DNA from: Streptomyces halobius
GTDB lineage: Bacteria; Actinomycetota; Actinomycetes; Streptomycetales; Streptomycetaceae
NCBI RefSeq assembly: GCF_023277745.1
Contig: NZ_CP086322.1
Location: 1,054,001-1,118,000 of the forward strand
Direction of reading: 5' to 3'
DNA length: 64,000 bases
Each line of letters opens with the position of its first letter. Position 1 is the stretch's first letter. This document shows positions 23,446 to 31,772 of this stretch, one piece after another. The translations under genes and the position numbers were made by a program. Below the pieces are notes generated by a model. The model was not told where the DNA came from and made no database searches. It was given only the letters and a program-made list of their open reading frames with translations.

Positions 23446-24572
23446 TCAAACGGTGTACATATATCGGCGCCGTAGAGGGCGGGTTGGTGGTGCGGGTCTG
23501 CCCCAGATCCATGGCCGGGCTCGGCTGTTGAGCTGTGTGGTTGCGAGGCGGGTGGCCTGCTCGATATCGGGTGGTCCGGCGAACGACTGTCCGGCGAGTG
23601 CGGTCTTGCGGAAGATGCGCCACCAGCCTTCCTGGAGGTTGAGCCAGCAGGCGCCGACGGGGATGAAGACGTGGTGGATACGGGGATGGTCCTCCAGCCA
23701 CTCGCGGGTGGACTTGCTGTTGTGCGAAGACAGGTTGTCCGTGACCACGTAGATGTCACCGACCGGGTTGGCGTTCTCGACCTTCTGCAGAAACTGCTGG
23801 TAGAAGACGCTATTGCGGGAAGAGGCGGTCATCGTGATTTCGTGGCCGTCCCGTATCCGCAGGGCACCGTAGACCCAGGTCTTCTCCGGTCCGCGGCTGT
23901 AGTCGACTTCGGATTTGATGCGGTGACCGTCCGGCGACCAGCCCGGCGCCGGCGGGAAGGCTCGCGGGATCACCGGCCCGAGCTCGTCGGCACAGACGAC
24001 CGTCGCACCGTCGGGCGGGCTGGTGTACAGGCCGACGATCCTCGTCCTTTTCCCTCGAAATCCGGGTCCTTCGAACGGGTCCAGGACCGAGTACGGCGCC
24101 AGCGCACACCCTCGGCCAGCAGGATCCTGCGCACCTGAGACCGTCCCACCTCGATCCCGTCCTGGCGGGCGACAGTGGCCAGCGCATCAAGCGTCCACTC
24201 CGGCGGGCCCGACTCGTCCGCTGCCGCCAGGTCCCCGCCTGCCTGCACCGTCAGACGGCCCGGAGGCGGCATTCTGACCAGAGCGATGATCCGTGACCGC
24301 TCCGTCTCGGTGATCCGCCGTTTACGCCCCTGGCCACCGAGATCCTCCAAACCTTCCAGGCCACAACGGTTGAAGCGGTGCAGCCAGCGGCGCACAGTCT
24401 TCTGCCCGCATCCGACCTCATCCGCGATTGCTGGCACCCGCAGTCCGGCCCAGCTCAGATCCACCATTCGCGCCCGCATCACCAGATCTCGCGGAGCCTT
24501 CCGCGCCCGTGCCAGCCGCCGGATCACCGCAAGCTCATCATCATCACGGCCCGGCCGTGCCCGTAACACCAT
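23446..24572 (-). CDS. IS630 transposase, produced by -1 frameshift
   Basis: Two overlapping frames. ORFA (from about 24572, MVLRARPGRDDDELAVIRRL) holds the double helix-turn-helix (LRVPAIADEVGCGQKTVRRW; ILLAEGVRWRRTRS). ORFB has the DDE domain: Asp in VVCADELGPVIPR, Asp in YVVTDNLSSHNS, Glu in LNLQEGWWRIFRK. The frames join at the heptamer GGGAAAA (24048-24054) as DFEGK/RTRIVGLYTSPP, giving a full transposase of about 370 residues. Because the heptamer has the X-XXY-YYZ form used for -1 frameshifting, this is probably programmed rather than a mutation. Confidence 0.8.
24048..24054 (-). other. -1 frameshift heptamer GGGAAAA
   Basis: In ORFA the codons are G GGA AAA; slippage by one base gives AAA AGG ACG in ORFB. 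The same heptamer serves the IS5-type element at 56389. Confidence 0.65.
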
Positions 24573-24652
24573 CGACCAGCACCCGCCCCCGAGCACTCGC
24601 AACCACCCCGCCACCAGCACATATACCCAGCGAAAGAGGAATCGAGCACTAG

Positions 24653-26094
24653 TAGGACCTGGTCAGGTTCAGCCTGCGGTGGCGTGTCCGGATGATCAGG
24701 TATGCCGTTGATCGGATGTGACGCCTGAGGAGTTGGCTGCGGTCCGGTGTGATCTGGAGGACTTCGCGGCGGATGTGTTCGAGCCGTTCGCCCGTGCGGA
24801 CCAGCGCCGGTGGGGATCGGTGTACCTGCGTGGACTGCTGACGGGCGGCGGGCGCAAGTCGGTCGAGCCGATGGCCGCCCGGCTCGGTGAGGACGGGAAC
24901 CGGCAGGCTCTGGCCCACTTCATCACCTGCAGCCCGTGGGATCCGGCGCATGTGCGGGCCCGGCTGGCGTGGAGGATGCAGCACGCCATCAGCCCGTCCG
25001 CGTTGATCATTGACGACACAGGGTTTCTCAAGGATGGAGAGGCGTCGGCGTGTGTGTCGCGGCAGTACACCGGCACCGCGGGCAAGGTCGCCAACTGCCA
25101 GGCAGGCGTGTCACTTCATCTCGCCTCTGACCATGCCTCGGCCGCGGTCAACTGGCGCCTGTTCCTGCCGCGGACGTGGGACCCAGCCTCGCCGGAGGCC
25201 GATCCTGCCAAGGTCGCCCGGCGCGCGCGGTGCGGCATCCCCGATGACGTCGGGCATGTCGAGAAGTGGCAGCTGGCCCTGGACATGGTCGACGAGACAC
25301 GGTCCTGGGGCCTGGAAATCCCCCTCGCCGTCGCGGACGGCGGATACGGGGACACCGCCGCCTTCCGGCTCGGGCTTGAGGAACGCGGCCTGCACTACGT
25401 GGTGGGTATCTCCACCACGGTTACTGCCCAGCCGGGCGATGCAACACCGCACACTCCGCCCTACAACGGGACCGGACGCCCACCGGTGGCGAAGTATCCC
25501 GAGGCAGCCAGGAAGGTGAAACAGCTGGTCATCGACGCCGGACGTGTGGCGGCCAGACCTGTCCAGTGGCGTGAGGGATCCCGGCCCGGCACCGGCCGAA
25601 GCGGCCTCAAACGCATGTACTCCCGGTTCACGGCTCTGCGAATCCGGCCCGCCGGACGCGAGATCCGCCGCACCACACAGGGGCCCGAGCTGCCCGTGTG
25701 CTGGCTGCTGGCCGAATGGCCCGCGAAGGAGGCCGAGCCGGTCCAGTTCTGGCTCTCGAACCTGCCCGCCGACACCCCGCTGACCACACTCGTGCGGCTG
25801 GCGAAGATCAGATGGCGGATCGAGCACGACTACCGGGAGATGAAACAGGCCCTGGGGCTTGCCCACTTCGAAGGCCGCACCTGGAACGGCTGGCACCACC
25901 ACGTCACCCTCGTCTCCGCCGCCCACGCCTTCTGCACCCTCCAGCGACTGGCCAGAGCCCCAAAAGAAACGGCGCCGGCCTGAGCCTCTACCAGGTAGTC
26001 CGCGAGTTACAGACGCTCCTCGCGGTCTGGGCCGGCGCCTGCCCCACCTGTCACCGCGACATACTCACAGCCACACCAACCTGACCAAGCCCTA
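24653..26094 (+). mobile_element. IS701-family insertion sequence
   Basis: 1442 bp. Inverted ends TAGGACCTGGTCAGGTT and TAGGGCTTGGTCAGGTT (right end inverted), flanked by CTAG at 24649-24652 and 26095-26098. CTAG is the target duplication characteristic of this family. One complete transposase gene inside. The left CTAG was later used by the IS630 element. Confidence 0.85.
24718..25983 (+). CDS. IS701-family transposase
   Basis: 421 residues, complete. DDE residues: Asp in ALIIDDTGFLKDG, Asp in LAVADGGYGDTAAF, and the Glu of RWRIEHDYREMKQALGL in the YREMK signature. Preceded by about 65 bp holding the left end and promoter. The start used is the GTG/ATG at 24718 giving MTPEELAAVRCDLEDF, the normal N-terminus. 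It would move only its own element. Confidence 0.9.
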   Translation: MTPEELAAVRCDLEDFAADVFEPFARADQRRWGSVYLRGLLTGGGRKSVEPMAARLGEDGNRQALAHFITCSPWDPAHVRARLAWRMQHAISPSALIIDDTGFLKDGEASACVSRQYTGTAGKVANCQAGVSLHLASDHASAAVNWRLFLPRTWDPASPEADPAKVARRARCGIPDDVGHVEKWQLALDMVDETRSWGLEIPLAVADGGYGDTAAFRLGLEERGLHYVVGISTTVTAQPGDATPHTPPYNGTGRPPVAKYPEAARKVKQLVIDAGRVAARPVQWREGSRPGTGRSGLKRMYSRFTALRIRPAGREIRRTTQGPELPVCWLLAEWPAKEAEPVQFWLSNLPADTPLTTLVRLAKIRWRIEHDYREMKQALGLAHFEGRTWNGWHHHVTLVSAAHAFCTLQRLARAPKETAPA

Positions 26095-26107
26095 CTAGTT
26101 GTTGCGC

Positions 26108-26150
26108 GCCCAGCGCCGGACTCGAACCGGTCACTTTCTCCTCACTGGGC
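26108..26150 (-). other. tRNA acceptor/T-arm-like hairpin 1
   Basis: On the minus strand GCCCAGT, a 12-base insert, ACCGG-TTCGAGT-CCGGC, then GCTGGGC. This gives a 7-bp acceptor-like stem stacked on a T-arm with the invariant TTCRANY loop, but no D or anticodon arm. Located between the IS701 right end and the gene at 26307. It may be a tRNA fragment, an RNA processing or regulatory structure, or chance. Confidence 0.4.
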
Positions 26151-26248
26151 TGGCCGACTGTCACAGACCGGTCGACCGTACACTCTTCGAGAACTCCTCA
26201 GACATGTTCCTCCCCTTTCCAATCGGCCCCGGAAATCGGGGGATTGAG

Positions 26249-26280
26249 TTCCCTAGCCGGACTCGCACCGAACTAGGAGA
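26249..26280 (-). other. tRNA acceptor/T-arm-like hairpin 2
   Basis: Minus strand TCTCCTA, GTTCGG-TGCGAGT-CCGGC, TAGGGAA. Again acceptor and T-arm stack directly, with T-loop GCGAGT instead of TCGAGT and one or two weak pairs. Same strand and 100 bp from hairpin 1. Weaker than hairpin 1. Confidence 0.3.
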
Positions 26281-26306
26281 CCTTGATGTCTCTCCAAGGC
26301 TGTTGG

Positions 26307-26906
26307 TTAGCGCGGCGCTTCGAACCGCAGCGTCAGTGTGGACGCTCGACCGCCGATGTACGCATGGTCAGCCTTGTACTCGGTGATGGCAGTACCCTCG
26401 ATGGTGAAATCGTCACCTTCCAGTGGCCATGTGTACCGGCTCGGCGCTCCCTTGGTCGGATTCATGCTCACCTCGAATACACTGACTTCGGCAACGCTCA
26501 GTTGCCCCCGGAACTCGTTGGCCTCGTGACTGGTCCAGTGCACGATCCAGCCCGATCGGACAAGCGCGATCAGTTCCCGGAGCCTTTCCATGTTTCCGGG
26601 GAAGATAACGTTTGCACCAGAGACCTTGGCGGATGTCTCCTTGACTCCCGGCTCAGCAAACAGCGGGCGATAGGCCACACGACGATCCGGAAATTCCGCC
26701 CCAGGCGGAATCTGATCGGTGTTCGGTCCCGGTTCGACATCCCCGAACGGAACCAGAATCGGGGGAGCCGAGACACGCTCCACCTCGTAATGGCCAGCGT
26801 GCTTGTGACCATCCCTGTAGCGGACCCTGGCGAGCCCATACACGGTCTCACCCTTCACATGGACTCGTACGCGGAGACCCGTGAGAGGCCGCTTTTCGGT
26901 TGACAT
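26307..26906 (-). CDS. Hypothetical protein
   Basis: 199 residues from ATG 26906 (MSTEKRPLTGLRVRVHVKGE), RBS AGAGGAA. Strand-rich: TVYGLARVRYRDGHKHAGHY, VERVSAPPILVPFGDVEPGP and, C-terminally, VAEVSVFEVSMNPTKGAPSR then TWPLEGDDFTIEGTAITEYK. No Cys. Probably an all-beta small protein; no family recognised. It is upstream in the same series as 23090-23416, interrupted by the two IS elements. Confidence 0.65.
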   Translation of the reverse strand: MSTEKRPLTGLRVRVHVKGETVYGLARVRYRDGHKHAGHYEVERVSAPPILVPFGDVEPGPNTDQIPPGAEFPDRRVAYRPLFAEPGVKETSAKVSGANVIFPGNMERLRELIALVRSGWIVHWTSHEANEFRGQLSVAEVSVFEVSMNPTKGAPSRYTWPLEGDDFTIEGTAITEYKADHAYIGGRASTLTLRFEAPR

Positions 26907-26983
26907 AACAGTTCCTCTTTCCAGATCCTTGCGGTTCAGCGCCGCATTCGGGGATCGAACGGCTTCGCCGATGCCGATGGATT

Positions 26984-27433
26984 TCAGCCGCAAGCCAGCT
27001 CTGTGGCCCGCGACCAACTGCCCATCCGGAAGCGGATGGTGGTGGCCGGCGGGACATCACCCTTCAGGTCCGCCGGATCCGTGCGCCAGGCCCCGTAGGC
27101 CGCTAGCGTCGTGGATCCCGTCTCCCGCAGGCACTGCCGGATCGCGGCAATGAGCTGCTCCTGGGTCCACTTCGTCGTCGCAGTCCGGAGCTGCTGGGGT
27201 TGTTCGATCACGGCGAGACCCGCGAGCTCCAGCGCACGGTTCCAGCTGCCGAAGCGGCGCTCGTAGAGCGGAGCTGATGGATCGGCATCCCTGCGGCGCC
27301 GCTCGAACGTGCGACGTCCGAGGCTGCTCTCCCCCTGCGCCAGGCGGATGAGCACGCGTAGGAGCTGCCGGTCGGTGTAGACGACCGGACCGGGCTTCAT
27401 GGGCGCGGGGACGTGCGCAGCATGCATAGTCAT
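26984..27433 (-). CDS. Homing-endonuclease-associated repeat protein
   Basis: 149 residues with two copies of the HNH-associated DNA-binding repeat. Copy 1: YTDRQLLRVLIRLAQGESSL to APLYERRFGSWNRALELAGL. Copy 2: KWTQEQLIAAIRQCLRETGS to TTIRFRMGSWSRATELACG. The hallmark is FGSWNxALExAGL. In phages and mobile elements these repeats accompany HNH nucleases or act alone as DNA binders; no nuclease motif is present here. It lies within 35 bp of the next gene, in the same minus-strand unit. Confidence 0.75.
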   Translation of the reverse strand: MTMHAAHVPAPMKPGPVVYTDRQLLRVLIRLAQGESSLGRRTFERRRRDADPSAPLYERRFGSWNRALELAGLAVIEQPQQLRTATTKWTQEQLIAAIRQCLRETGSTTLAAYGAWRTDPADLKGDVPPATTIRFRMGSWSRATELACG

Positions 27434-27466
27434 GGCCGGTGCTCTCCTTCTGGAAGCGGGCGCGCG

Positions 27467-27745
27467 TCAGAGCGTGTGCGCCTGCACGAGCTGCTGGTCG
27501 CGGGTGATGGACGCGAACACCGCATTGAAGGTCCGAGGGAACTGGCCGTAGCAGGTCGAGTCGTCCATCTCGACGGAGAGGTACGGCCGTCCCTTGAGCC
27601 AGGCCGCGGCCTGCTTGTCGACGTAGGCCGGGCTCTCACCCTCGAAGACGATCGGGTGCCAGGTCTTCTGGTCACTGCTCACGAGCAGTGTGAGCGTCAG
27701 CAGATCGACGTCGGTGGTGGCCCGAGCAGAAGCAAGAGCAGTCAT
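27467..27745 (-). CDS. Hypothetical protein (first gene of the minus-strand series)
   Basis: 92 residues from ATG 27745 (MTALASARATTDVDLLTLTL) with GAAGGA eight bases upstream. Strands LLVSSDQKTWHPIVFEGESP and GRPYLSVEMDDSTCYGQFPR then FNAVFASITRDQQLVQAHTL. No family recognised. It is the first gene after the divergent region 27746-28057 and so probably leads the transcript that runs toward 17.8 kb. Confidence 0.6.
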   Translation of the reverse strand: MTALASARATTDVDLLTLTLLVSSDQKTWHPIVFEGESPAYVDKQAAAWLKGRPYLSVEMDDSTCYGQFPRTFNAVFASITRDQQLVQAHTL

Positions 27746-27965
27746 GGCGAGCAGTCCTTCGTAGGAGGAGACGAGAAGCCCACGAACAGCCGCCCGAGAA
27801 GGGGCCACCCGCAGCCGACACGCGCACGACGTGTCACAGAGCCCTCCGGATCAACTCCGTTGATCCCCAAGCGCCAAACAGACCCGCAGGCACCCTGCGC
27901 ACCCGAGCCCCGCCCAGCGCGCCCTCTGCACCCCCTTACATCGTGGCATTCCGACTCATCACAGA

Positions 27966-28020
27966 CTGCCATTCGATAAGCATTTGGATAAGATATCCTC
28001 GAAGGCCAGTCGATTCAATC
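27966..28020 (+). promoter_or_regulatory. Promoter/operator-like repeat, copy 1
   Basis: Contains GGATAAGATATCCTC then AAGGCCAGTCGATTCAA. Shares with copies at 29118 and 34762 an ATTCGATAAG/CTTATCGA part followed by (T)TGATAAGAT, CCTC, GGCCAGTCGA. TAAGAT is a good -10. It is 38 bp ahead of the lipoprotein gene at 28058. The region 27746-28057 otherwise shows no gene. Confidence 0.5.
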
Positions 28021-28057
28021 TGACTGGTCAGCGACAGGAGAGGCGAGGTGAGAAGCG

Positions 28058-28891
28058 ATGAAGACCTGGAGGACGAGGAAGGCTGCGCCCGCGGCCGCAG
28101 CACTCGCTGCGGCCGCGGGCGTTCTGCTCGCCGGATGCTCCAGCGGCGACGGCAGCACAACCCAGGCGCCGTCTGCGCCGAGTCCGACCATGAGCACCGT
28201 CAAGGTCACCGATATGGCCCTCGGCGAGGCGCTGGACAAGCTCGTCCTCCAGGGCACTGAGAGTTCCAGCAAGGACGGCGGGGCCTGCCTAGCCAGCGCA
28301 GTGCGGAGGGCGGGAATGCCGGAGGAGGCGCTGGCCTACATCATCAAGGCCGACAGCGACGACATGGGTGCAGCCATCGACGGACTGAACAAGGTGAGCG
28401 AGGACGACGCTGCGCTCCTGGCCTCGCGGTCGCTGCGCGAGGACTTCGACGCGTGCATCGACAAGGCTGTACTTCCGAACGGCAGCAGCCCCAAGACTCA
28501 GAGTTACGTGCCGCCGAAGGCAGCCGCGAAGCCTGTAGCTGGCAAGCCGAACCTGAAGCCGGCTTACCAGGTCCGCGCGGATCAGCCGGTCAACTCGTCC
28601 ATTGAGCTCACCAAGGGCCTGGTCTCCATGTTCTCCTCCTACGCCCGGGACGAGGGTCAGAAGGAGACCTACGCGACGGCCGGTCAGTGCCTGTCGACCT
28701 TGGTGTACAACGCGGGCTTCAGCCAGGAGGCGCTGCACTTCTTCGCCGGCGGCGCACCCCTCGGCACCGGGTCGATCGTCGAACACCTACCGAACGACAA
28801 GGACAAGACGATCTGGCAGTCGCCGAGGTTCACCCAGGGGCTCGTCGACTGCACGACGAATGCGACGCCGACTCCCGTGCCCGGCCCCTGA
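28058..28891 (+). CDS. Lipoprotein with internal repeat
   Basis: 277 residues. A lipoprotein signal: basic start MKTWRTRK, hydrophobic AAAALAAAAGVLLAGC with lipobox LAGC and Cys27, then a Ser/Thr/Pro linker. The mature part has two alike halves: GACLASAVRRAGMPEEALAY at about 75-95 and GQCLSTLVYNAGFSQEALHF at about 210-230. In each a Cys pairs with a later Cys (DFDACID; LVDCTTN), probably as disulfides. It would be anchored on the outer face of the membrane. RBS AGGAGAGGCGAGG. Terminated at 28917. Function unknown; a role in the conjugation surface is possible. Confidence 0.75.
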   Translation: MKTWRTRKAAPAAAALAAAAGVLLAGCSSGDGSTTQAPSAPSPTMSTVKVTDMALGEALDKLVLQGTESSSKDGGACLASAVRRAGMPEEALAYIIKADSDDMGAAIDGLNKVSEDDAALLASRSLREDFDACIDKAVLPNGSSPKTQSYVPPKAAAKPVAGKPNLKPAYQVRADQPVNSSIELTKGLVSMFSSYARDEGQKETYATAGQCLSTLVYNAGFSQEALHFFAGGAPLGTGSIVEHLPNDKDKTIWQSPRFTQGLVDCTTNATPTPVPGP

Positions 28892-28916
28892 GCGGGCGCC
28901 CATCAGGCAGACGAAG

Positions 28917-28950
28917 GGCCCGGTGCGATGTGTCGCATCGGGCCTTTTCT
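28917..28950 (+). terminator. Intrinsic terminator after the lipoprotein gene
   Basis: GGCCCGGTGCGA, loop TGTG, TCGCATCGGGCC, then TTTTCTCTT. A 12-bp stem with T-run. Confidence 0.85.
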
Positions 28951-29117
28951 CTTCTCGCCGTCACGCGAAGGCGGGTGTGGTCCGCAGCAGGTGGCCCCGC
29001 CCGAGAGGAAAGGAATCGAGCAGGGCCACCTGCCGCGGCGATGCGCCGCCAGGGGGGACTGACTGGGCGCGGCTGCGACTCTACTGGTATTCGAGCGGAA
29101 GCGCAAAGAGCGCCAAT

Positions 29118-29167
29118 GGCTTATCGAGTAGTCTTGACAAGATGGCCTCATAGATCAGTCAAATAAG
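29118..29167 (+). promoter_or_regulatory. Promoter/operator-like repeat, orphan copy
   Basis: CTTATCGAGTAGTCTTGACA then AGATGGCCTCATAGATCAGTC. Nearly the same as the copy at 34762-34811, but no plus-strand gene follows. Only the end of ku, on the other strand, lies downstream. Suggests a gene was lost here. Confidence 0.5.
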
Positions 29168-29206
29168 GCGGGCGTCCCATCGGATCGTGCCGTGGGGTCA
29201 GCCTGA

Positions 29207-29983
29207 TCACGGATCGCCTTCCTGGGCGCGCGCAGCGCGGATGGACTCCTCCAGGGCAGCCATCAGGTCCATAACCGCGGGAGCCTCCGGCGGCGCTGCG
29301 AGTTCCCCACCGCTGATCTTGGCCTCCACCAGGCGGTCCAGGGCCGCGGCGTAGTCGTCGTGCATCTCGGGCAACTCCTCGGCGCCCAGCGCTTCGACCA
29401 ACGTTTGCGCCATCGCCAGTTCACGCTCGCTTACCGGCACACCAAACGCGCGGTCCTCGGGCGGAGGACGGCGCTCGCGCGGCCAGTACACCGTGTGCAA
29501 CGCGAGGCGAGCGCCGTACGGGCGGACAACCACGGGCCGCTCGCGAGTCCTGAGCGCCGTCTTGCCAACGCCTACCCGACCGCTACGCGACAAAGCCGCG
29601 GCGAGCAGGGCATACGGTCGGGCCGATCCGGGCCCGCGCGGTGAAATGTAGTAACCACGGTCGAACCACAATGGGTCCACAGCGCTCGACGGGATGAAGC
29701 CGACCAGCTCCACCGTCCGCCGGGTCGGCAAGGGAAGCTGGGCAAGGTCCTCGTCTGACAGGATCACAGTGCCGGCCTCTGTGTTGATACCGCGGGCCAC
29801 CTGCTCGTAGGGCACCTCATGTCCGGCCTCGCAGACGCGTCGATGCCGAATACGGCTCCGGCATCCCTCAACGCCGTGCACCTCATGCGCCCGTCCAGCG
29901 CTCTCCCCCTGCGTAGCCGGATACAGCTCTACCGATACGGCGATCAACCCCACCGACAGCGTCCCCACCCCCGCCGGCCTCAT
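29207..29983 (-). CDS. ku: Ku protein (non-homologous end joining)
   Basis: 258 residues of bacterial Ku: GTLSVGLIAVSVELYPATQG at the start, IRHRRVCEAGHEVPYEQVAR (about 48-67), the bridge region DLAQLPLPTRRTVELVGFIP and a C-terminal helix pair (SERELAMAQTLVEALGAEEL; YAAALDRLVEAKISGG). Ku homodimers ring double-strand ends and recruit LigD. It is slightly shorter than chromosomal Ku (about 290-320) and lacks a Lys-rich C-terminal tail. No ligD is next to it. Ku genes on Streptomyces plasmids and chromosome arms are known and could act on linear ends. Complete frame. Confidence 0.9.
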   Translation of the reverse strand: MRPAGVGTLSVGLIAVSVELYPATQGESAGRAHEVHGVEGCRSRIRHRRVCEAGHEVPYEQVARGINTEAGTVILSDEDLAQLPLPTRRTVELVGFIPSSAVDPLWFDRGYYISPRGPGSARPYALLAAALSRSGRVGVGKTALRTRERPVVVRPYGARLALHTVYWPRERRPPPEDRAFGVPVSERELAMAQTLVEALGAEELPEMHDDYAAALDRLVEAKISGGELAAPPEAPAVMDLMAALEESIRAARAQEGDP

Positions 29984-30257
29984 CCCCAGCCCCCGACGTC
30001 CGGACGCGCGTCAACGCACGCTGGCGAAGCTCGGGGACCTCGCCGGTCGCTGCGCAAGCAGGCATTGTGTACGCGGGGGCCGGAGATCACGCGCCCAGAG
30101 TCTCGGTATCTCGCCGTCGGCGCACGTTGACGGCACGCGGTGACCGCTACTCGGAGGCAGGCAGTCACCTGATGGGGTCCGTAACGCGGTAGCCCGTACG
30201 TCGAAGTACCGCAGGCAGAGCTCCTTCGCCGTGGGGCTGGACCACTCGGTGGTCGCG

Positions 30258-30800
30258 TCATTCCTTGACTTCCGTGCCGGAGGAGCGGGGGAGAGGCCAG
30301 GCGAGCTCCGTGCTGCCGCTCCTAGCGCTGGCCCACTCGCCACGGGGGCGAGGTGGAGCCGGTAGGAGGTCGGGGAACCAGCGGTGCGCCAGAAGGTGGC
30401 GACGGTCTGGACCTCGTCCCAGATGTCCCGGGGCCCGCAGGCCGCAACGGTCCAGCCCGGGGTGGGTGGTGGGCCAGGAGCCGCACGCGGGGGCGCCGAT
30501 CCGGTGCCCCGGCCGGATATCCAGCTCCTGCAACAGGTCGACGGTCATGCCGACCGGACATCGACGTGATCGACCCACTGGCCAGAGGGCCCCTGGATTC
30601 GGCCGCCGGGGAGGATCGTTGCCTTCGGCAGCGGCGTGGCACGAGACACGGAAGCGCCGGCCGACCAACTGCGGATCACGCGGCCCGCCCAGCCGCCTAC
30701 CGCCGCCCTGACGCCGATGACCGCCGTGATGGAAACGATCACGGCCGTACCCTCCGCCGAGATCGGCCCTCGCACCCCAGTAGTGCCAAACCACGTGGTG
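30258..30800 (-). pseudogene. Protein methyltransferase remnant
   Basis: Pieces in two frames resemble the N-terminal end of the PCMT-like methyltransferases paired with ATP-grasp peptide-maturation enzymes: SRATPLPKATILPGGRIQGP ending WVDHVDVRSA in one frame, then MTVDLLQELDIRPGHRIGAP in the next. The SAM-binding core (VLEIGTGTG) is missing, and what follows is Pro/Arg-rich noise. A decayed gene is the simplest reading. The stretch 29984-30257 shows nothing convincing. Confidence 0.35.
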
Positions 30801-30886
30801 ACGCCTGCTGAACGCGAACGCTCCGCTTCGTCAGTGCTGAGGGATGTGTTCAGGCAGCCTCTTCGCGGAGCAGGCGATAGGCCGCC

Positions 30887-31561
30887 TCAGCTGGTGGCGC
30901 CGACCAGGCGACGCATGATCGTCATCAGTTCGTTGGGCGGGGAGATGCTCATCGTCCGGCTTTCCTGGTCGAAGAGTGTGATCGATGTCAGGGTGCCGGC
31001 GCGCCACCAGAACACCCGGGAGGAGAGGCGTCCGGGGCCGTCCTCGTAGGCGCCTTGCCCGAACTGTGCCAAGGCGTTGGCGGCCTCGGCCACGTGCCTG
31101 TCGGTGAGCGGATAGAACACGAGGTTGTGCCGGTTCGGGACGACTAGCAGCACACCCTCGTCCGGTATGTCGGGGCCGTCGGCAGCCCGCACCGCCTCGT
31201 CGAAGACGAGCACCTTGCTGGCCGCGAACACCGACTCCGGGTGGCCGAGGATGTGGAGGACCGCGCCACCGGGGAGATCGTAGGTGTCGTAGTTGACCGG
31301 CTCGCTGAGCAAGTTGGTACGCGCGGTGGCCGCGAGGGTGTCCCATTCGACGAGGGCCACGTCGCGGTCATCGAGGACGCGGACGTTGTCAGGGGTGTCG
31401 AGGGCGATGCCCGCCAGGAGGTCTGTAGCCAGCGGTTGCAGGTAACTGAATTGCCCTCGTGCTTCCTCGGGTATCGATTCCTCGGCGACCAGCCTCAGGT
31501 ACACGCTGCGCAGGGGGTCCGGGGCACTGCTGTGGTCGGTGCGGGCTGAAAGGTCACTCAT
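30887..31561 (-). CDS. Hypothetical protein
   Basis: 224 residues from ATG 31561 (MSDLSARTDHSSAPDPLRSV), preceded by TGAGTGACCT-type RBS remnants. Ordered strand/helix pattern: VRVLDDRDVALVEWDTLAAT, AVLHILGHPESVFAASKVLV, VLLVVPNRHNLVFYPLTDRH, then VFWWRAGTLTSITLFDQESR and PNELMTIMRRLVGATS. No Cys, no signal peptide, no catalytic motif. The FYPLTD.H and PPNELM... pattern is seen in Streptomyces hypothetical proteins of unknown role. The IS1182 element ends about 210 bp upstream. Confidence 0.6.
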   Translation of the reverse strand: MSDLSARTDHSSAPDPLRSVYLRLVAEESIPEEARGQFSYLQPLATDLLAGIALDTPDNVRVLDDRDVALVEWDTLAATARTNLLSEPVNYDTYDLPGGAVLHILGHPESVFAASKVLVFDEAVRAADGPDIPDEGVLLVVPNRHNLVFYPLTDRHVAEAANALAQFGQGAYEDGPGRLSSRVFWWRAGTLTSITLFDQESRTMSISPPNELMTIMRRLVGATS

Positions 31562-31772
31562 ACGCGGTTCCTTGGGTGAGCGGCCGCGGCGGGGTGCCGG
31601 GCACATCGGGTGGTCGTCGGGCGGCTCACAGTGGAGCAGCTCACCGATCAGATCATGCAGCTCCGCGCCGCCGCACGGGGACATCGGGTGCGGCCACCAG
31701 GCTGGCGCTGCGCTGGAGTTCCATGGCGATCAAGTCCTCGGCATCGTGAGACTGGCAATACGACCCACCACA

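Larger units (their letters stand above)
23434..24649 (-). mobile_element. IS630-family insertion sequence
   Basis: 1216 bp with terminal inverted repeats GTGCTCGATTCCTC (23434-23447 and inverted 24636-24649), flanked by TA on both sides, the duplication made by IS630 elements. It contains one frameshifted transposase. It landed in the TA of a CTAG that is the target duplication of the adjoining IS701-type element, so it is the younger insertion. Confidence 0.85.

Noticed and set aside
26100..26180. A complete tRNA gene
   Set aside because: The T-arm and acceptor fit, but no D arm or anticodon arm can be built between the paired acceptor halves.
29984..30257. Open frames downstream of ku
   Set aside because: Composition of noise on both strands; no start sites or families.
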